NCBI GenBank assembly: GCA_008711295.1
Contig: VUYV01000063.1
Location: 1,679,127-1,743,126 of the forward strand
Reading direction: 5' to 3'
From: Anarhynchus alexandrinus
Taxonomy: Eukaryota > Chordata > Aves > Charadriiformes > Charadriidae
DNA: 64,000 nucleotides
Part shown: piece by piece, positions 34,984-47,289 of the stretch
Layout of the letters: each line of letters starts with the position of its first letter
How positions within the stretch are numbered: position 1 is the first letter of the stretch
Made by a program: the position numbers and the translations under genes
Notes under the pieces: generated by a model
Databases searched by the model: none
Told to the model about the DNA's origin: nothing
What the model saw: only the letters and a program-made list of their open reading frames with translations

Positions 34984-35176
34984 CAGTGGTATGGCACTGG
35001 AACAGGTTGCCCAGAGAGGTTGTTGAGACCCCATCCCTGGGGGTGTTCAAGGCCTGGCTGGATGTGGCCTTGGGCAACCTGGTCTAGTGGGAGGTGTCCC
35101 TGCCTATGGCAGGGGGGTTGGAACTTGATGATCTTCAAAGTCCTTTCCAACCTAAACCATTCTATGATTCTATGAT
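34984..35176 (+). mobile_element. CR1 LINE 3'-end fragment
   Basis: It runs from 'tggtatggcactgg' to the tail ATTCTATGATTCTATGAT. It is about 190 bp, 5'-truncated, and similar to the 13.8-kb and 56.9-kb copies. Confidence 0.96.
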
Positions 35177-35764
35177 CACAGTTAGGAGGTTTAGTTCAGG
35201 GGGAGGAAGATATGATGGAATCCCACCAGCTTCGGAGCTCTATAGACATGGGATTCGTTAGCAGGACTTCTCTCTGGCCTTTCATGCCGTGGAAAGAAGT
35301 TGGGGTTGGAGTGCTTCATGCTTTCGTGGTGCTCAGTGTTTATCTGCAGGGCAAACGGGTGAAGAAAGCAGAGGAGAGGGGAAAGCTTCCCGCCACACCA
35401 GGCTTTGGAGAATCGTGAGTGTCTTGTTTTAACCCTGATTTAAAGGGGCAGATCTGGGGTAGGAGAAGTCCCTCCTCCTCAAGTATGGGAAAAAAGGCTA
35501 GAAAGCCTGGGGTGAATTTTACAGAGGGGATAACGGGGCCTTGTGGTTGCATTTCCAGGATGTGCAGCCCATGGTGAACTGGAGGTTTATGGCGGCAGAG
35601 CTGCAGGACTCGTCTCCTCGAGCACCACGGGGTGACCCCACCTCAGGGACTCAACTGCAGCCTGGGGGACGCTGCAGCTAAGTGCAGAGCAACTTCTATA
35701 TGAGGTAATATGGAAAAACGTCAGTCTTGTGATGTCATAGTGGCATAGTAAACTCAAAAAATAA
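35177..35764. other. Unique sequence between two CR1 fragments
   Basis: No gene recognised. Short overlapping frames only. The two flanking CR1 pieces face each other with their 3' ends. Confidence 0.5.
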
Positions 35765-36019
35765 GAATCATGGAATGGTTTGGGTTGGAAGGGGCCTTGA
35801 AGATGATCTCGTTCCAAGCCCCCTGCCCTGGGCAGGGACACCTCCCACCAGCCCAGGTTGCTCCAAGCCCCGTCCAACCTGGCCTTGAACACCTCCCGGG
35901 ATGGGGCAGCCACAGCTTCTCTGGGCAACCTGTGCCAGGGGCTCACCACCCTCACAGGGAACAATTTCTTCCCAATATCTCATCTAAATCTCCCCTCTTC
36001 CAGTTTGAAGCCATTCCCC
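35765..36019 (-). mobile_element. CR1 LINE 3'-end fragment
   Basis: It starts gaatcatggaatggtttgggttgg and stops abruptly at 'gaagccattcccc'. Several substitutions relative to the other copies suggest an intermediate age. Confidence 0.95.
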
Positions 36020-37014
36020 AATGCGTGAACACTGAGCGCTGTATTACAGTATGAGAGTTTCTTTGCCAGAATCGTTCTCGAGCCATTATGAAAAGAAGCT
36101 CTGTGCATGGACACGCTAATTTTATTTAGTCTTGTTTTAGAAATCTAATAGAAAAACAGCTAAATTAGGCTAAACCACTTGATTCTGCTATGTGCTTTTA
36201 AATGCCGTAAAGTAAGAAGATTATGTTACCCCCTTCCCCATAAATCAGGATTAAACTTGCATTTTTCAGGTTTTTGTGCCAACAAAATCCCCAATTTGCT
36301 GAGCTCAAATTCTCTAATCTCAAGCCAGAGGCCAGAAGTAGCGATGCACTTCAGAAACGGCAATGGCCGTATTATGTACATGGAAGAATTAGGACTTTTT
36401 TTTTTTTTTCCCCTAAACTCTCAGTGCACTATTCCTCGTGCCATGGGAAGAGCATGTGTCTTATCTCTGTACGCGTTGTGCTGTCTCAGCGTGGTCCATG
36501 TCGCCTTGTTTTTCTCACGTACTTGTTTTAGAATCGGAAAATTTCACCTGCAGCATCGCAAGCATCTGTTAAAATCTGGGCCAACGTGCTCATATTATTT
36601 TTAAGAGAATGTAAGTTTTCTCCCATAAAATTCCAGTGGGCAATGAATTAAAAATGACAACTCTATATACAGGGAAAACAAGGAAATAAAATATACAAAA
36701 CATTGCTAATGATCGGTTCTTGAAAAATGTACCAGACACATAGTACCCAGGGAGCTAAACTCATTAGCAGAGACTGATACGAAAGCTGAGATACTCCAGG
36801 ATGAGGCTCAGACACAACATATTCAAATGAAATCTCTCCAGCAAAATTGTTTTGTTTCCTTCACAGAAATATTTGGCAACAGCGTGTCTTCCTTTAAAAA
36901 AAATAAATAAAAATATTAATGTATCTGGGAGGTTACAGCATCTCATTAATCAGCCGTCCCGATGTTTACGTGCTGAGGAGCTCTTCCCTCCTTGGGGAAG
37001 GCGGAGGAGTTCCT
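36020..37014. other. Unique AT-rich sequence
   Basis: No gene or repeat recognised. The 141-codon frame at 36179-36604 overlaps another plus-strand frame and has no domain. An A/T-rich run lies at 36896-36917. Confidence 0.5.
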
Positions 37015-37345
37015 AACGACGGGTCGGAGAGTTTCCCAGTGCTGTCAGGTGGGTCCCGGTGTCGTCGTGCTCGGGCGCGGCCCGGTCCCGCGTCCCCCGG
37101 GGGATCCCGCGCGTCCCCTTCTCTGCCGGCGCGGCCGATGGGGACTCACAGAGCCGGGGCGCGCTGCAGAGTGACACAGGCCATCTATGCGGTGCCAAGC
37201 GCGCTGTCAGCGCTCAATAAATTGTAATAAACAATAGTATCTGGATGACCTCACTCGATGACTGCATGACATTGGATATATTGGACGACCGCACGCGCCA
37301 ATCCATTAACTTCGCCGAGCCGCGTGCGGACTGCGCGTGGCACTC
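37015..37345. promoter_or_regulatory. CpG island
   Basis: More than 30 CpGs lie in about 330 bp, densest at 37050-37135 (…GGGCGCGG…, …CCCGCGCG…). The island sits between AT-rich DNA on both sides with no exon visible. In birds such islands mark promoters or regulatory elements of developmental genes. Frames crossing it (60-102 codons) are chance products of stop-poor DNA. It could be the 5' end of an unannotated transcript. Confidence 0.6.
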
Positions 37346-37680
37346 GAATGCTGACACCTCCTAGAAACAGACAATTGTTTCACACCTCATTTGCAAACTG
37401 AAGGAGATATGAAATGAATTAAACTTCCTGCAAACACTCAGGAGGTTTACAAAGAGTCCTATCTCTAAGTCTACTGTACTATTTGCATAAAAGAATTCAG
37501 TATCAATGTAATTATTAATGATAATTCTAAAGTAGTTGTGCTGCTTCAGGATTTTTCAGATTAAGAATGTAATGAATTAGTAATAAAATCCTAACACAAA
37601 TTTATTCCTAAATACCATTTCCTTTCTGGTTGTGAATCTCCTTGTATTTATTATAAAAGATGTACTTGTTGAAATCGCTT
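37346..37680. promoter_or_regulatory. AT-rich enhancer-like block next to CpG island
   Basis: Repeat-free, almost frame-free, with ATTTGCAT-like and many TAAT/ATTA words (for example gtaattattaatgataat near 37508) and an acaattgtt near 37372. The pairing with the CpG island is suggestive of a regulatory element. Conservation cannot be seen from here. Confidence 0.38.
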
Positions 37681-38130
37681 TCCTCCGGCGGCGCGGTTTA
37701 AAGATGCACGTCTTCCACAAAGTCAAATTTCTATTAGCAACCCACTTTAGAAGCAGCCTGCCTCTTCTTTAAGCAGCAAGAGGATTTGACTGGCGTGTCC
37801 TTGCGCGCCGCAACGATAAACGTCTTATAAACACGCGCCTGATCCGCAGCCTTCCCCTGCGTGCGGCTGCCGGCGGGGAGGAGGGAGAAGACTGGGAGAA
37901 CTTGGGCTGCTCTTCTTCCCGCTGAAGCCCACCAGCCTGCAGGAGGACCCAGCCTGATAACCGCAGCTGCGGGAGAATCTCAGGCCTCTCTGCTCTTGAT
38001 TGCACCTCCACTGGCTGCCTCCGCGCTCTCCACGTAAATCCTCCACCTTCTGAACTGCCGGCGCTCGCCCCCCGCCCCTCGTCGTTAACACGTACCTTTT
38101 TATTCGTTCCCTTTGCATGCCGTTAAGTCT
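37681..38130. promoter_or_regulatory. Second CpG-rich patch
   Basis: CpGs cluster in cctccggcggcgcggttt and in 37800-37875 and 38050-38090. The 143-codon and 80-codon minus-strand frames here have no recognisable product. It may be part of the same regulatory domain as 37015-37345. Confidence 0.4.
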
Positions 38131-38911
38131 GCACGACACCGCACATCTGCGCCTCAGCACGCCTTCTCTGCAGACCAGTGAGGCATTAGGAGAGATAAGA
38201 TGAGTCCCAGATGTTGAAGAAACGTGGTAGCACTCGGTGGATTGCAACTGGGACAAATAAAGCCCAAAGTTTTAGCATTTATTGGGCACCACGAGGTAAG
38301 CAAGTTCATTTAGTTCCGTGGAGGTGGTGACATCTTTTAATTTTATTTTATTTTTTTTTCCCAAAGCCCGTCTCTTATTAATTATTTTGCGAGTCTCCTC
38401 GCCTCACATGACTGGTGAAGGGTGAATCTTAGCCACGAAGTAAGAAAACCTTCCGTTTTCCCCTCTCATCTTTTCTCCTCTCATTGTTCTCCCTCCACGA
38501 GGCAGCGCCTGCGCCCGCGACACCGGTACAAACGCTGGCACAAAGTCAGCACTTGCCGAGTTGTTCAGTTTTGGTGAAAGACGTGGTTTTCCTAGGAAAT
38601 TCTGGGGCTTTGTCATCCGCTCCAAAGCAGGTTACAATTTTGTGTTGATAACTTAGATCATTTTTTTGTCTGTTTTGATGTTCTGTAAAATTAGAAAAAG
38701 CAAAATTTAGTTAATCTGGTTGGTGCAGTAGAATCTGGATGTTGTTTTCATTCAAAACAGAGGTCTGCTTCCTTATTTAATATCCAGCTGGGAACATACC
38801 TTCCTGGTCTGATGGTGAGGTCTGGCTCAGAGCCCTGATTTCCCATCTTTCCGCTGGATGTGGTTGTGGGGTACCCACCAGTCCTCAGCAGGAACCGGCC
38901 ACCAAGCCCAG
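38131..38911. other. Unique non-coding sequence
   Basis: Nothing recognised apart from a T-rich run near 38336-38360. Confidence 0.5.
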
Positions 38912-39212
38912 AGACTGGTTAGAGTTGGAAGGGACCTTGAAGATGATCAAGTTCCACTCCCCTGCCCGGGGCAGGGACACCTCCCACCAGCCCAGGTTGC
39001 TCCAAGCCCCGTCCAACCTGGCCTTGAACACCTCCAGGGATGGGGCAGCCACAGCTTCTCTGGGCAATTGGTTCCAGTGTCTCACCACCCTCACAGTCAA
39101 GACTTTCTTCCTAATATCTCATCTAAATCTCCCCTCTTCCAGTTTAAAACCATTCCCCCTCGTCCTAAGGCTCCACTCCCTGAAAAAGTCCCTCTCCACC
39201 TTTCCGGTCCTC
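38912..39212 (-). mobile_element. CR1 LINE fragment lacking its terminal octamers
   Basis: It starts within the 3' region (actggttagagttggaaggg) without the octamer tail and continues to 'cctctccacctttccggtcc'. The extreme 3' end is diverged or lost, which fits an older copy. Confidence 0.93.
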
Positions 39213-40557
39213 CAGTGGAAGTTGATGGAGCTGAAATTTTCCGTGATCTACAGAAAAATCCCCGTGCATTATATATCCAGTTTTGGCACCCTGCCCTGTG
39301 CTAACTCCCAGTGGCAAAGTAGAAACTAAACCCTGTGTCCCCATCGCAGCGATCCACCAGGTGACAATAACCCACCCTGCGCACGCCTTGAACTCTGCCA
39401 CGGATGAATACGTTACCACCCTCCTGCTGCGGCACGGCTCGCGCTTAAATGGGTGAAACATCGCTAAAATATTGATTACTTGGCATGATAAAAATCCCGG
39501 AGGAAAAAGTACTTTTGTCCTGGAACACTCCCAGAGAAATTTTGCACTGACAGGGTTGTTTAATGATATTACCATGAAAAAGAATTGATGTTTGCTGAAA
39601 ATGAAGATATGCTCTTATGCCATTCTCAACTTTGGCCTCCAGAGAACTAATTTACCAAGACATACTTTTTTCTTGTATTTAAGACCACTGGAGCACACAC
39701 TGTACATTAGACATCCTGATCTGTGTTAATGATGGCTCTGGTAAAATTTTCATATACGAATGTATTTTTCCTAGTGATCCAATTTTCTGTTCAGATTTAT
39801 ATTAACATATTTAATGCGAATAATAGCGGATTCCTGTTTGTTTCAAGCTACCGCAGGAGCTCTGCAATAGCGGACTTGCTTTTTCTCGAAGTTCTCTGCA
39901 GAAGTGAGAGCTCCTGGATGCGGTACGTCCCAAGCGCGGGCACAAGAGATTGCTCTAACACAGCGCTGTATTTTAGTCTTCTAACTGAAAGGTTAATTGT
40001 CTTTAAAATTGTTTGCAGATGGGCAGAGCTGCAGGTCCACATGCTTATTATTTTACTTGCCTTTCAAGCCAAAGTGTGCGGGGAATCAAAATGTCCAAAT
40101 TGTTTATTTCAGGTTCGAGGCTGTAAATGGTGTGTTACTACTACCAGTAGTCTTTCTGAAGGAAACAGTGGCAGAGCAGCTTTAATTTACACCACGGAGA
40201 GTGGAAAAGCAAGACTAGTGGCTAATTTTATTCTAGCAGTACATAACCTTTTGAAACAATTTTTGAAATAGCATTTAGAAAAAGAAAAAGAACAAAAGAA
40301 TCCTGCTTTGTCCCCCCCAAGCGTGGGATCCCCCCCTGGCAGCAGCCCCAGGACATCTGGGCACGGGTCTGCACCCACCATGAACCTCAGTGTAAACCCC
40401 GAGGGAGAGATCCTCGTTAGACCCGGCAGTCACGCCTGCACTTGGAAAAGCTTGAGAGTTAAAGAGTGTGAATGTTTTAGATCTGGAAAAAAAAAAAAAA
40501 AGTTATATTATTTGTGGTAGGAACACGTACCTTTTATAAGTTCCCTGAATTTTGCTT

Positions 40558-40623
40558 CATTAAAATGTAGAAAATACTTAGGTGAACTTTCATTAAAATG
40601 TAGAAAATATTTAGGTGAACTTT
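40558..40623. repeat. 33-bp tandem pair
   Basis: The unit cattaaaatgtagaaaata...ggtgaacttt occurs twice back to back (40558-40590 and 40591-40623) with a single substitution, so it is probably a recent slippage duplication. It is followed by a T run. Confidence 0.95.
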
Positions 40624-41071
40624 TTTTTTTGTTTTGCTTTATGGAGTACTGAAACTGAAAAAAAAAAATGTGGGCAAATTACTGTAATGTTTGGTTACTG
40701 ATCAGTTAAAAGCTGTGTCAAGAAGTACCATTGCCGATACCCAGGATCTGAGTTTCAGTGAGGGATGCACAACCACGTCAGCACCAAGACGACGATGAAC
40801 GACCGTCACGGCTCTGACCTGTCCACCCAAGGAAGCGAACGGGAAGAGAAGTAGTGTCCCGAAAAAGCGGAGAAATCTACTTTCCTGTGTTATCCCACGG
40901 AGGAGGCAGGGAATGTCTCGCCACTCTGAGGCTCAGGCTCTGGGACAGCTGCTCCTAACTTGGGGTCATTTGTTAAGTCATTATTTAAGTTGAGCTCTGT
41001 GGGAAACTGTGAAGGAGGAAGCTTTTTTTTTTTTCGTAAATTCGTATTTTAGCATGCGTTTTCTCAACTTT

Positions 41072-41112
41072 TAACTTTTTTTTTTTTTAACTTTTTTCTT
41101 AACTTTTAAATC
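41072..41112. repeat. T-rich (TTTTAACT)n low complexity
   Basis: Repeated ACTTTTAACTTTT-like units are interspersed with a T12 run. Confidence 0.8.
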
Positions 41113-44100
41113 TGGAAGATTTTGCATCATGGAAAACAGTTTTCCGCCTACCCCGATGCCTGCCTTACCCTGGGATTTTGGTTCTCATGGGTCTTCGTGG
41201 TAATCTCCAGCCACTGAATGCGGCACTGCCGGCGATGCTTCGGCGGGGTGGCGGGTAGGGCTGATTTAGGAACTGCTGCCGTAACGTGCTGAGCGCTCCT
41301 GCGTGTTCCTGAACATGCTTTTCTCTCTGTTCTCTTTCATGTGTTCGGTACCTCCTTGGATCCGACACCGCGTGGCTCATCCACACCCGGTCTGTTTTGG
41401 AATTGAATCGTGACCCTACAAATATTAAATCACCGCGTTCTGTAAGAGCGATGTGAAACGCCGGACCTTGTCTCCATCTTGATTGCTTGCAGATGTTGGG
41501 GTTGTCCTGAAGAAACAGCCAGTGTCTTGACTCATCCTAAAAAATGTTCAACATCTGTGCAAGCACTTTAAAACGTGATATATATCAGGTAATTAGCACC
41601 ACATGCCTCCCCCCTCCCGTTCATATTTCTTGATTCATTTATTTTTGCTTGCTACGATAGCGTAAGAATTAAGCTGTTTAATACCTGAAATTTTCCATTT
41701 TTCAGCCCGTATAACGCATTCTTACTTCTGCCAGTTGCAAGACTTCTCTGTTTATCAGTGTGTTGTTTCACCTTTTGTTCTGAGCAGTTGTTCCACTCAC
41801 AAAATAGCTCCATTATCCGTGCATTTGCCTGTTTGCTGTAATGAAGACAACTGGATTCGTAATAGTCTATTAAATGGTCTATTAAATAATGTAGTTGCTG
41901 GAGGGACCCTGGTAATACAGTATGGAGTGGCAGGGTAATAATTCTGCGATTCAGATGTTGCATGGATTTCCTTTCTATTACAGCTGTTTGAAACGTTTTC
42001 TTGAGAGTTTTCATAAATCTTTCTACTTCTCAGCTGGCCCGCGGCCAGGATGGATCTGCTCGTTTTACTAGAACCTGAGAGATTCAGCAGACGGGGCAAG
42101 TTCTTCACTGTTGGAACTGTCAGTCCGTCATCAGGTTTAAGGACTTCTGCCATGCAAGATATGGAAAAGACGCTGGCCGGACCGGCCACCGGGCCAAAGC
42201 TGAAATCACGTGTTTGATTACAGGAGAGGTAAATCTGCATTAACTTCAGTGGACAAAGGTGCGTATGAACTGCTCTGGATGTGAGAGCAGCACCGGTCTA
42301 ACGGTCTGTTGACCTCGATCTGCGAATATCTGTGAGCAGCTGTTATTTGTATTGTGGTTTCAACCAAAAATTTATCTCCGTTTATCGGGTGCCTTAAAAG
42401 CCTACTGAACATCTCAGCGCTTCCAAGGCTGTATCTTCAGACACAGAAGTGAGGAACTCTTTTATAAGGTCTTAATTGATGCACAGACTGTGTAAGCGAC
42501 TTGCTCGCGTTGAAGCAGCGCCTGAAAAGTATGTTTCTTGACTCATACTCCAGTACTTGAAGATCAAGACTTAATTTCCCTTTAGGAACTCGATCCCAAA
42601 GGCATGTGAATGGTCCTGCTGAGACTACGGTTTAAGGATTTTTCTGAACTGAGGATTAATTCACTGCCTTGCCATTTGTACTGGTGCTAGGTGTTAGACA
42701 TTACTGCGCTCATATGGTTTAAAATGTGTACTCTGCTAAAATTTTATGAAAGCTTTTCTTGTTTCCTTCACAAAGAGAATAGTTTTCCTTTTTCCTGTAT
42801 TCTTCAGTTTTTCTCCTCACCTCTGACATATTTTGTTTACATTCCAGTTTATGCATTATTACTCCAAATCTTCATCATGAGATAGTACCGTAGGAAGTCT
42901 GTGCAATGAAAGGTTTTTTGGGACAAGCGCTCATTGTTCATTAGAAGATGGACCTTCACTCAGACGTGGTCAAAAATGAAGAGTATTAAATCCCAACACT
43001 CCTCCTCTTTCCTGTTCTATTGAAGTACGAGTCATCATCGTGCATTAAAAACACTCCCAGTGAAATGACAGCAACCATGAAGGCAACTTTGTTTAAAGTG
43101 TTCCTGTTGGTAAGAGTTTTTATTGGTGTGACTGTGCTTTATATCACTGACACTTAGCCAATTATTTTGTTCTCTGCCCTTTGAACCGAGCAGGAGAGCG
43201 TTTTTGCTTTGGTCATACTTTGATTCATTTAAAGCTCAATTGGATACTGCCTTTCTGTCTTCTGGTCTTGCTGGACTCAGAGCTGCTCGGAAGCCCACCG
43301 CACTCTCAGGGTAAGAACTTGCTTCCATCCCAATTTTGGCTCATTTCGAGTGACTCTGTCCTCTCGCTGTGTGGGGAAGGAGAACGACGGGGATGTCTGC
43401 ATTCTGCTTTTCCCATGGTTGGATGGTTTGACAGCATTGTTCCTTTTTGCCGTCGGGTTTTATTCTGTACTCTTATATCCAAGAGGGAAGTTGATTCCAG
43501 AACAGACACAATATTTCCTTTCTAGATGAACCGCCTGTCAACGTACGTACTGACAGGTCTTGTTTCTGTGGTGTTCTTTACCCAGCGACTCTGGTGGTGT
43601 TGGGCTCCTGGAAGAGCTGAGACCCTGTGGATGACCTTCTTGCACCCTCTATGCTTTTTTCATTGTCCTGATTCCATAATTTTGCTTGTTAACTGAAAAT
43701 CAGTGTAACTTTTAAAACTATGTTGCTTTCTTCCCCTTTCACTTGCCCTAAGAAACTATGAGATGTTTCTCTGAGAGCTCTGTACATTAAGATTTTGTTT
43801 TGGTTTATGCTTTGTAGTGCTGTTTCAACACTTAATTTCCTTTAGTACTTTTGCTGTGGCACCTCAGTATGTTCCACTTATTCTGCAGGATCCATTTTTT
43901 TTAGTATGTTCAAAACTTCCCAGTGAACTTAAAGTTCAAACTGCTGCTGACTCTGGGGACCAGAGAGCTTCGCAAACACTGCAGTTCTGTCCTGTCCTGG
44001 GAGTGCATTAAATCGCTAATGGAGATGCATCTTAAGAGCAGGGAAGCTCGAAAATTAAAATCTTGGAGTGGTGTCTTCAGAATTTGAGGTCAAGGGTTCT

Positions 44101-45635
44101 TCTTGCTGTTTATCAACCCAGCACAATCCACTCCTCTTTAGCGATGTGGTTCACACTGAGCGTTGGTTGAAGCCGTGACATCATCCTTCTGATAGCGACT
44201 CTACAGTCACATATTTCAGGCATATTACTTGCAAAACCCCTGTGTAGCTGGAGAATGAGGTTGTGTGGTAGTAGCCAGAAATTATTTTGTTCTGTGGTTA
44301 TCATATGGTGGGACTTAATTCTGAAAAAACATTGGCTTTACTTAAACTGGTTACCTGCAATTTGTTCGTGGCATTGTTTCAGTTGGAAACCACTTTTCCC
44401 AGTGTTATCAACCACTTGTAATCATCCTGTGGATTTGAACTGCCATTGCTCTGGTTACTTCCTGAGGCTCACTGGGTATCTGCGAACAAATTGTTTGGCC
44501 TGATTAGGAGCAGCTGGTGCAACTGTCAAAAAGGGTGGCTTTTGAAAGACTATTCAAGATGGTTTTGATAAATTCAAGGTTTGTGAGTTTTTCTTTGTTT
44601 TCCATGAAAAAAATATAAAATGGAAGACTGTTCATACGTTGTAGGAGGAATTTCTTTAACCTGTTGAGAGATGGCAGATGGAAAAACAGGAATCTTATGT
44701 TTCAGTGATCCCCATCATGTTGTACAATGTTAATGTCCTGCTGCCCATCTTCAACAACGCTCTAAATTTAGAGAGGAGACAGAGGTAAGACTACAACCCA
44801 TACCATGATCTGCGTTTGTGGTTACTTTCCGTTCCTCTCCGTGTGTGTGACTACGCTTCCCAGACTCATCTGCGCATTTTCACCTCTCATTTTTCCTGCC
44901 AGTTTGGAGACATAGGTGAAGTGTTTGACTTCCAGTTTTGCTCTCTTGCGGCACGTCGTACTCCTGGTCGCTGTTGGTGTTTTGAGCCTGTGGTCCGCTG
45001 TTGGTGTCAGGGTGCTCCTACCTCCTTCGGTACGGTGTTTGGGGATGCGGGGTGGGTGTTCAGAGAACTTTTCAGGTGAGATATCTGCTGTATGCCCCTC
45101 TCTGACTGCAGCAGAAGCTGCTCTTGGTTGCTGTAAGGTTTTCTCCACTGGCCGCTGTCAAGGACAAAGGCAGTGGATGAGCTGAACATAACAGATGTTC
45201 TTGTTGCTTTAGCTGACATTTAAAATCCGCCTATTTTGATGTAACAGATAATTTTTGTGTCAGCTGAAGAGATGAGATCCTTATTTCCCTGAACATCTCA
45301 AATGGATATGAAAGCAATATTTTGCTTTTTCTGATTTATGGGTATGTGTTGCCATTGCCAGTAGATTATCTGGACCGATAATGGATTTTTACTTGATGTT
45401 GTGGAGACTTGTTACAGATGTATGTTTCTTTCTCTTATCTTCCTCCAGAAGATTTGTACGTTCTGGCAGATACAAAAAACTTTCTTTTTGGGTTGGGAAG
45501 AGAACAGAAAGGGTTTATGCTACTGTTTGCATGAACCACCAGAACTGTATCTGCTTTCCTTGGGCTTGCCACTTGTTTAGGATTTGCTTCTCTCCTTGAG
45601 TCCCTGGGAGGGAACTGTTACTGCCATTGCAGACC

Positions 45636-46105
45636 ATAAAATCATAGAATGGTTTAGTTTGGAAGGGACCTTGAAGATCATCGAGTTCCACCCCCCCTGC
45701 CCTGGGCAGGGACACCTCCCACCAGCCCAGGTTGCTCCAAGCCCCGTCCAACCTGGCCTTGAACACCTCCAGGGATGGGGCAGCCACAGCTTCTCTGGGC
45801 AACCTGCACCAGGGGCTCACCACCCTCACAGGGAAACATTTCTTCCCAATATCTCATCTAAATCTCCCCTCTTTCAATTTAAAACTGTTCCCCCTCGTCC
45901 TATGGCTCCCCTCCCTGATCCGGAGTCCCTCCCCAGCTCTCCTGGAGCCCCTTTAGGCACTGGAAGGGGCTCTGAGGTCTCCCCGGAGCCTTCTCTTCTC
46001 CAGGCTGAACCCCCCCAACTCTCCCAGCCTGTCCTCCCAGCAGAGGGGCTCCAGCCCTTGCATCATCTCCGGGGCCTCCTCTGGACTCCTGCTGCAGGAG
46101 GAGAT
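45636..46105 (-). mobile_element. CR1 LINE fragment
   Basis: It begins taaaatcatagaatggtttag and extends about 470 bp to the 'ccagcccttgcatcatctcc' part of ORF2 and slightly beyond. Minus-strand pieces such as [19 protein letters not shown] are typical ORF2 C-terminus. The 5' boundary is uncertain because adjacent DNA is GC-rich. Confidence 0.94.
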
Positions 46106-46345
46106 GTCCTCGCTGGCGAGGGCACAGCGGTGGTCGCGGGGCCAGGCTGGGAGGTGGTGGTGGTCCTCGCAGACCGCCTCGCACAGCGGTGGGAGCGTGC
46201 AGGTTTCCCAGCCCTCCACCCGATGGCAGCACAGCTATGGATGTCGCGCCGCGCCGCTTCGGCCGTGGCCTTGCCTCCCACCGCGCGCTCGCCGGATAAC
46301 CAGCGGTGGGTTTTCCACAATCCAAAAATAAGTCTGCTTTTTTCT
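46106..46345. other. GC/CpG-rich sequence 5' of CR1
   Basis: CpG-rich (gtcgcgccgcgccgcttcgg near 46240) with frames on both strands that carry on from the CR1. Not recognised. It could be unrecognised CR1 5' sequence or a unique CpG patch. Confidence 0.4.
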
Positions 46346-46377
46346 TTCTTTTTTTTTTTTTTTTCCTCCCCCGTCCC

Positions 46378-46419
46378 ATTTTCCAACGCTTTTTTGTNCA
46401 TTGTCCAACGCTTTTGTGT
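46378..46419. repeat. Short duplication around single N (46398)
   Basis: 'catt-tccaacgcttttttgt' before the N and 'cattgtccaacgcttttgtgt' after it are the same ~20 bases. As at 20137, this looks like an assembly join with overlapping ends. Confidence 0.85.
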
Positions 46420-46429
46420 AAACCCTTTG

Positions 46430-46950
46430 TAAAGGCATATATTTAGTAAAAAAATCTCATAGTTAAGGCTTGCAGGAAAATGCTGCAGCTTGTATAAAAC
46501 AGACCTAAGAAATTCTCAGCATGTGGTCAAAATATCCATTTTCTGAGTGGATGAAACTGGGTTTTAGAGTTTATACTTGTGCTATTGCAACTAAATTAAG
46601 TCATGAAAGAGGATAATACAATGTACCATCATTTTAAAGTAATTTAATCATGAAAACTAAAAATTTGGAAGCAAACAGATATTTTACTTAATAGAAACCA
46701 TCTGCACTGTACAGTAGGCAAATTGTATAAAAATGAATAAAACTGTCTCTGGAGGAAAATGACTCAGGCACCAGCTTATATAATGAAGATGTATATGTGC
46801 CTTTTAGCATTTGCATTGTCTATTAGACGAGGTAAATCGCAGCACTCGTGTAAGTGAAACAGTTACAAATTTTATTACCATCATATGACTGATGACAAAG
46901 GCAGTAATAGAAGTAATGCCTATTAGAGAGGGCTCGTTCCAGACCCTAAA
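46430..46950. promoter_or_regulatory. Candidate conserved non-coding block
   Basis: AT-rich, repeat-free and without open frames over 60 codons. It contains ATTTGCAT (46808-46815, POU octamer), several AATTA/TAATC words and a TGACTCA AP-1 word (46760-46766). Its texture is that of a vertebrate enhancer. Conservation not visible. Confidence 0.42.
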
Positions 46951-47289
46951 TACCTTTGTGCTTTGGACTGGTCTGCACAGCTAAAGCTTTATTGGGGGTG
47001 GAGGGGTCACCGGGACATTTTGGGCAAGCTGCTGGTTTTCCTGGGGAAGCCTTTTCCCTCGCTTGGGCTTTTCCCTGCTTGATTCAGGCCTGATCCAGGG
47101 CTGGGGGGGAGACTCACGTAGGATCCTCCGGAGAGGATTTCCTACTGGACTTTTCATTTGGCAGAACGGGGCGGGTGATCCCGAAAGCGGTCCTTTACTC
47201 CTGCCGCCGCGCCGCAGGCTGCGTCTCTCTGACGCAGAGATGCTGTTCTTCCTGGCTGCCGGCAGGTCTCTTTTCCCCTCTCGTTGAAG
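46951..47289. other. GC-rich interval with CpG cluster (47100-47280)
   Basis: CpG-bearing sequence with a 74-codon frame of no recognised kind. It separates two AT-rich enhancer-like blocks. Confidence 0.4.

Larger units (their letters stand above)
39213..45635. other. 6.4 kb unique non-coding sequence
   Basis: The longest repeat-poor stretch in the window. It holds a 33-bp tandem pair (40558-40623), T-rich low complexity at 41022-41112, and a small hairpin at 43534-43557. Frames up to 182 codons (39723-40271) overlap others and show no known domain. AT-rich pieces near 41560-42010 look like ordinary intergenic DNA. Confidence 0.5.

Noticed and set aside
37190..37225. MIR 3'-tail-like word (cagcgctcaataaa)
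   Set aside because: Only the last ~14 bases fit, and the adjoining CpG-rich DNA does not; chance is likely.
39723..40271. 182-codon plus-strand open frame
   Set aside because: No recognisable domain and overlapping frames on both strands; no splice context or homology that I can see.
43534..43557. Small hairpin cctgtca...tgacagg around acgtacgtac
   Set aside because: A 7-bp stem is common by chance; no extended precursor-like fold.
44358..44493. Inverted pair caatttgttcg / cgaacaaattg
   Set aside because: Eleven bases at ~125 bp spacing is within chance expectation.
45584..46432. 282-codon plus-strand frame
   Set aside because: Antisense of CR1 plus GC-rich DNA, poly-T and an N.
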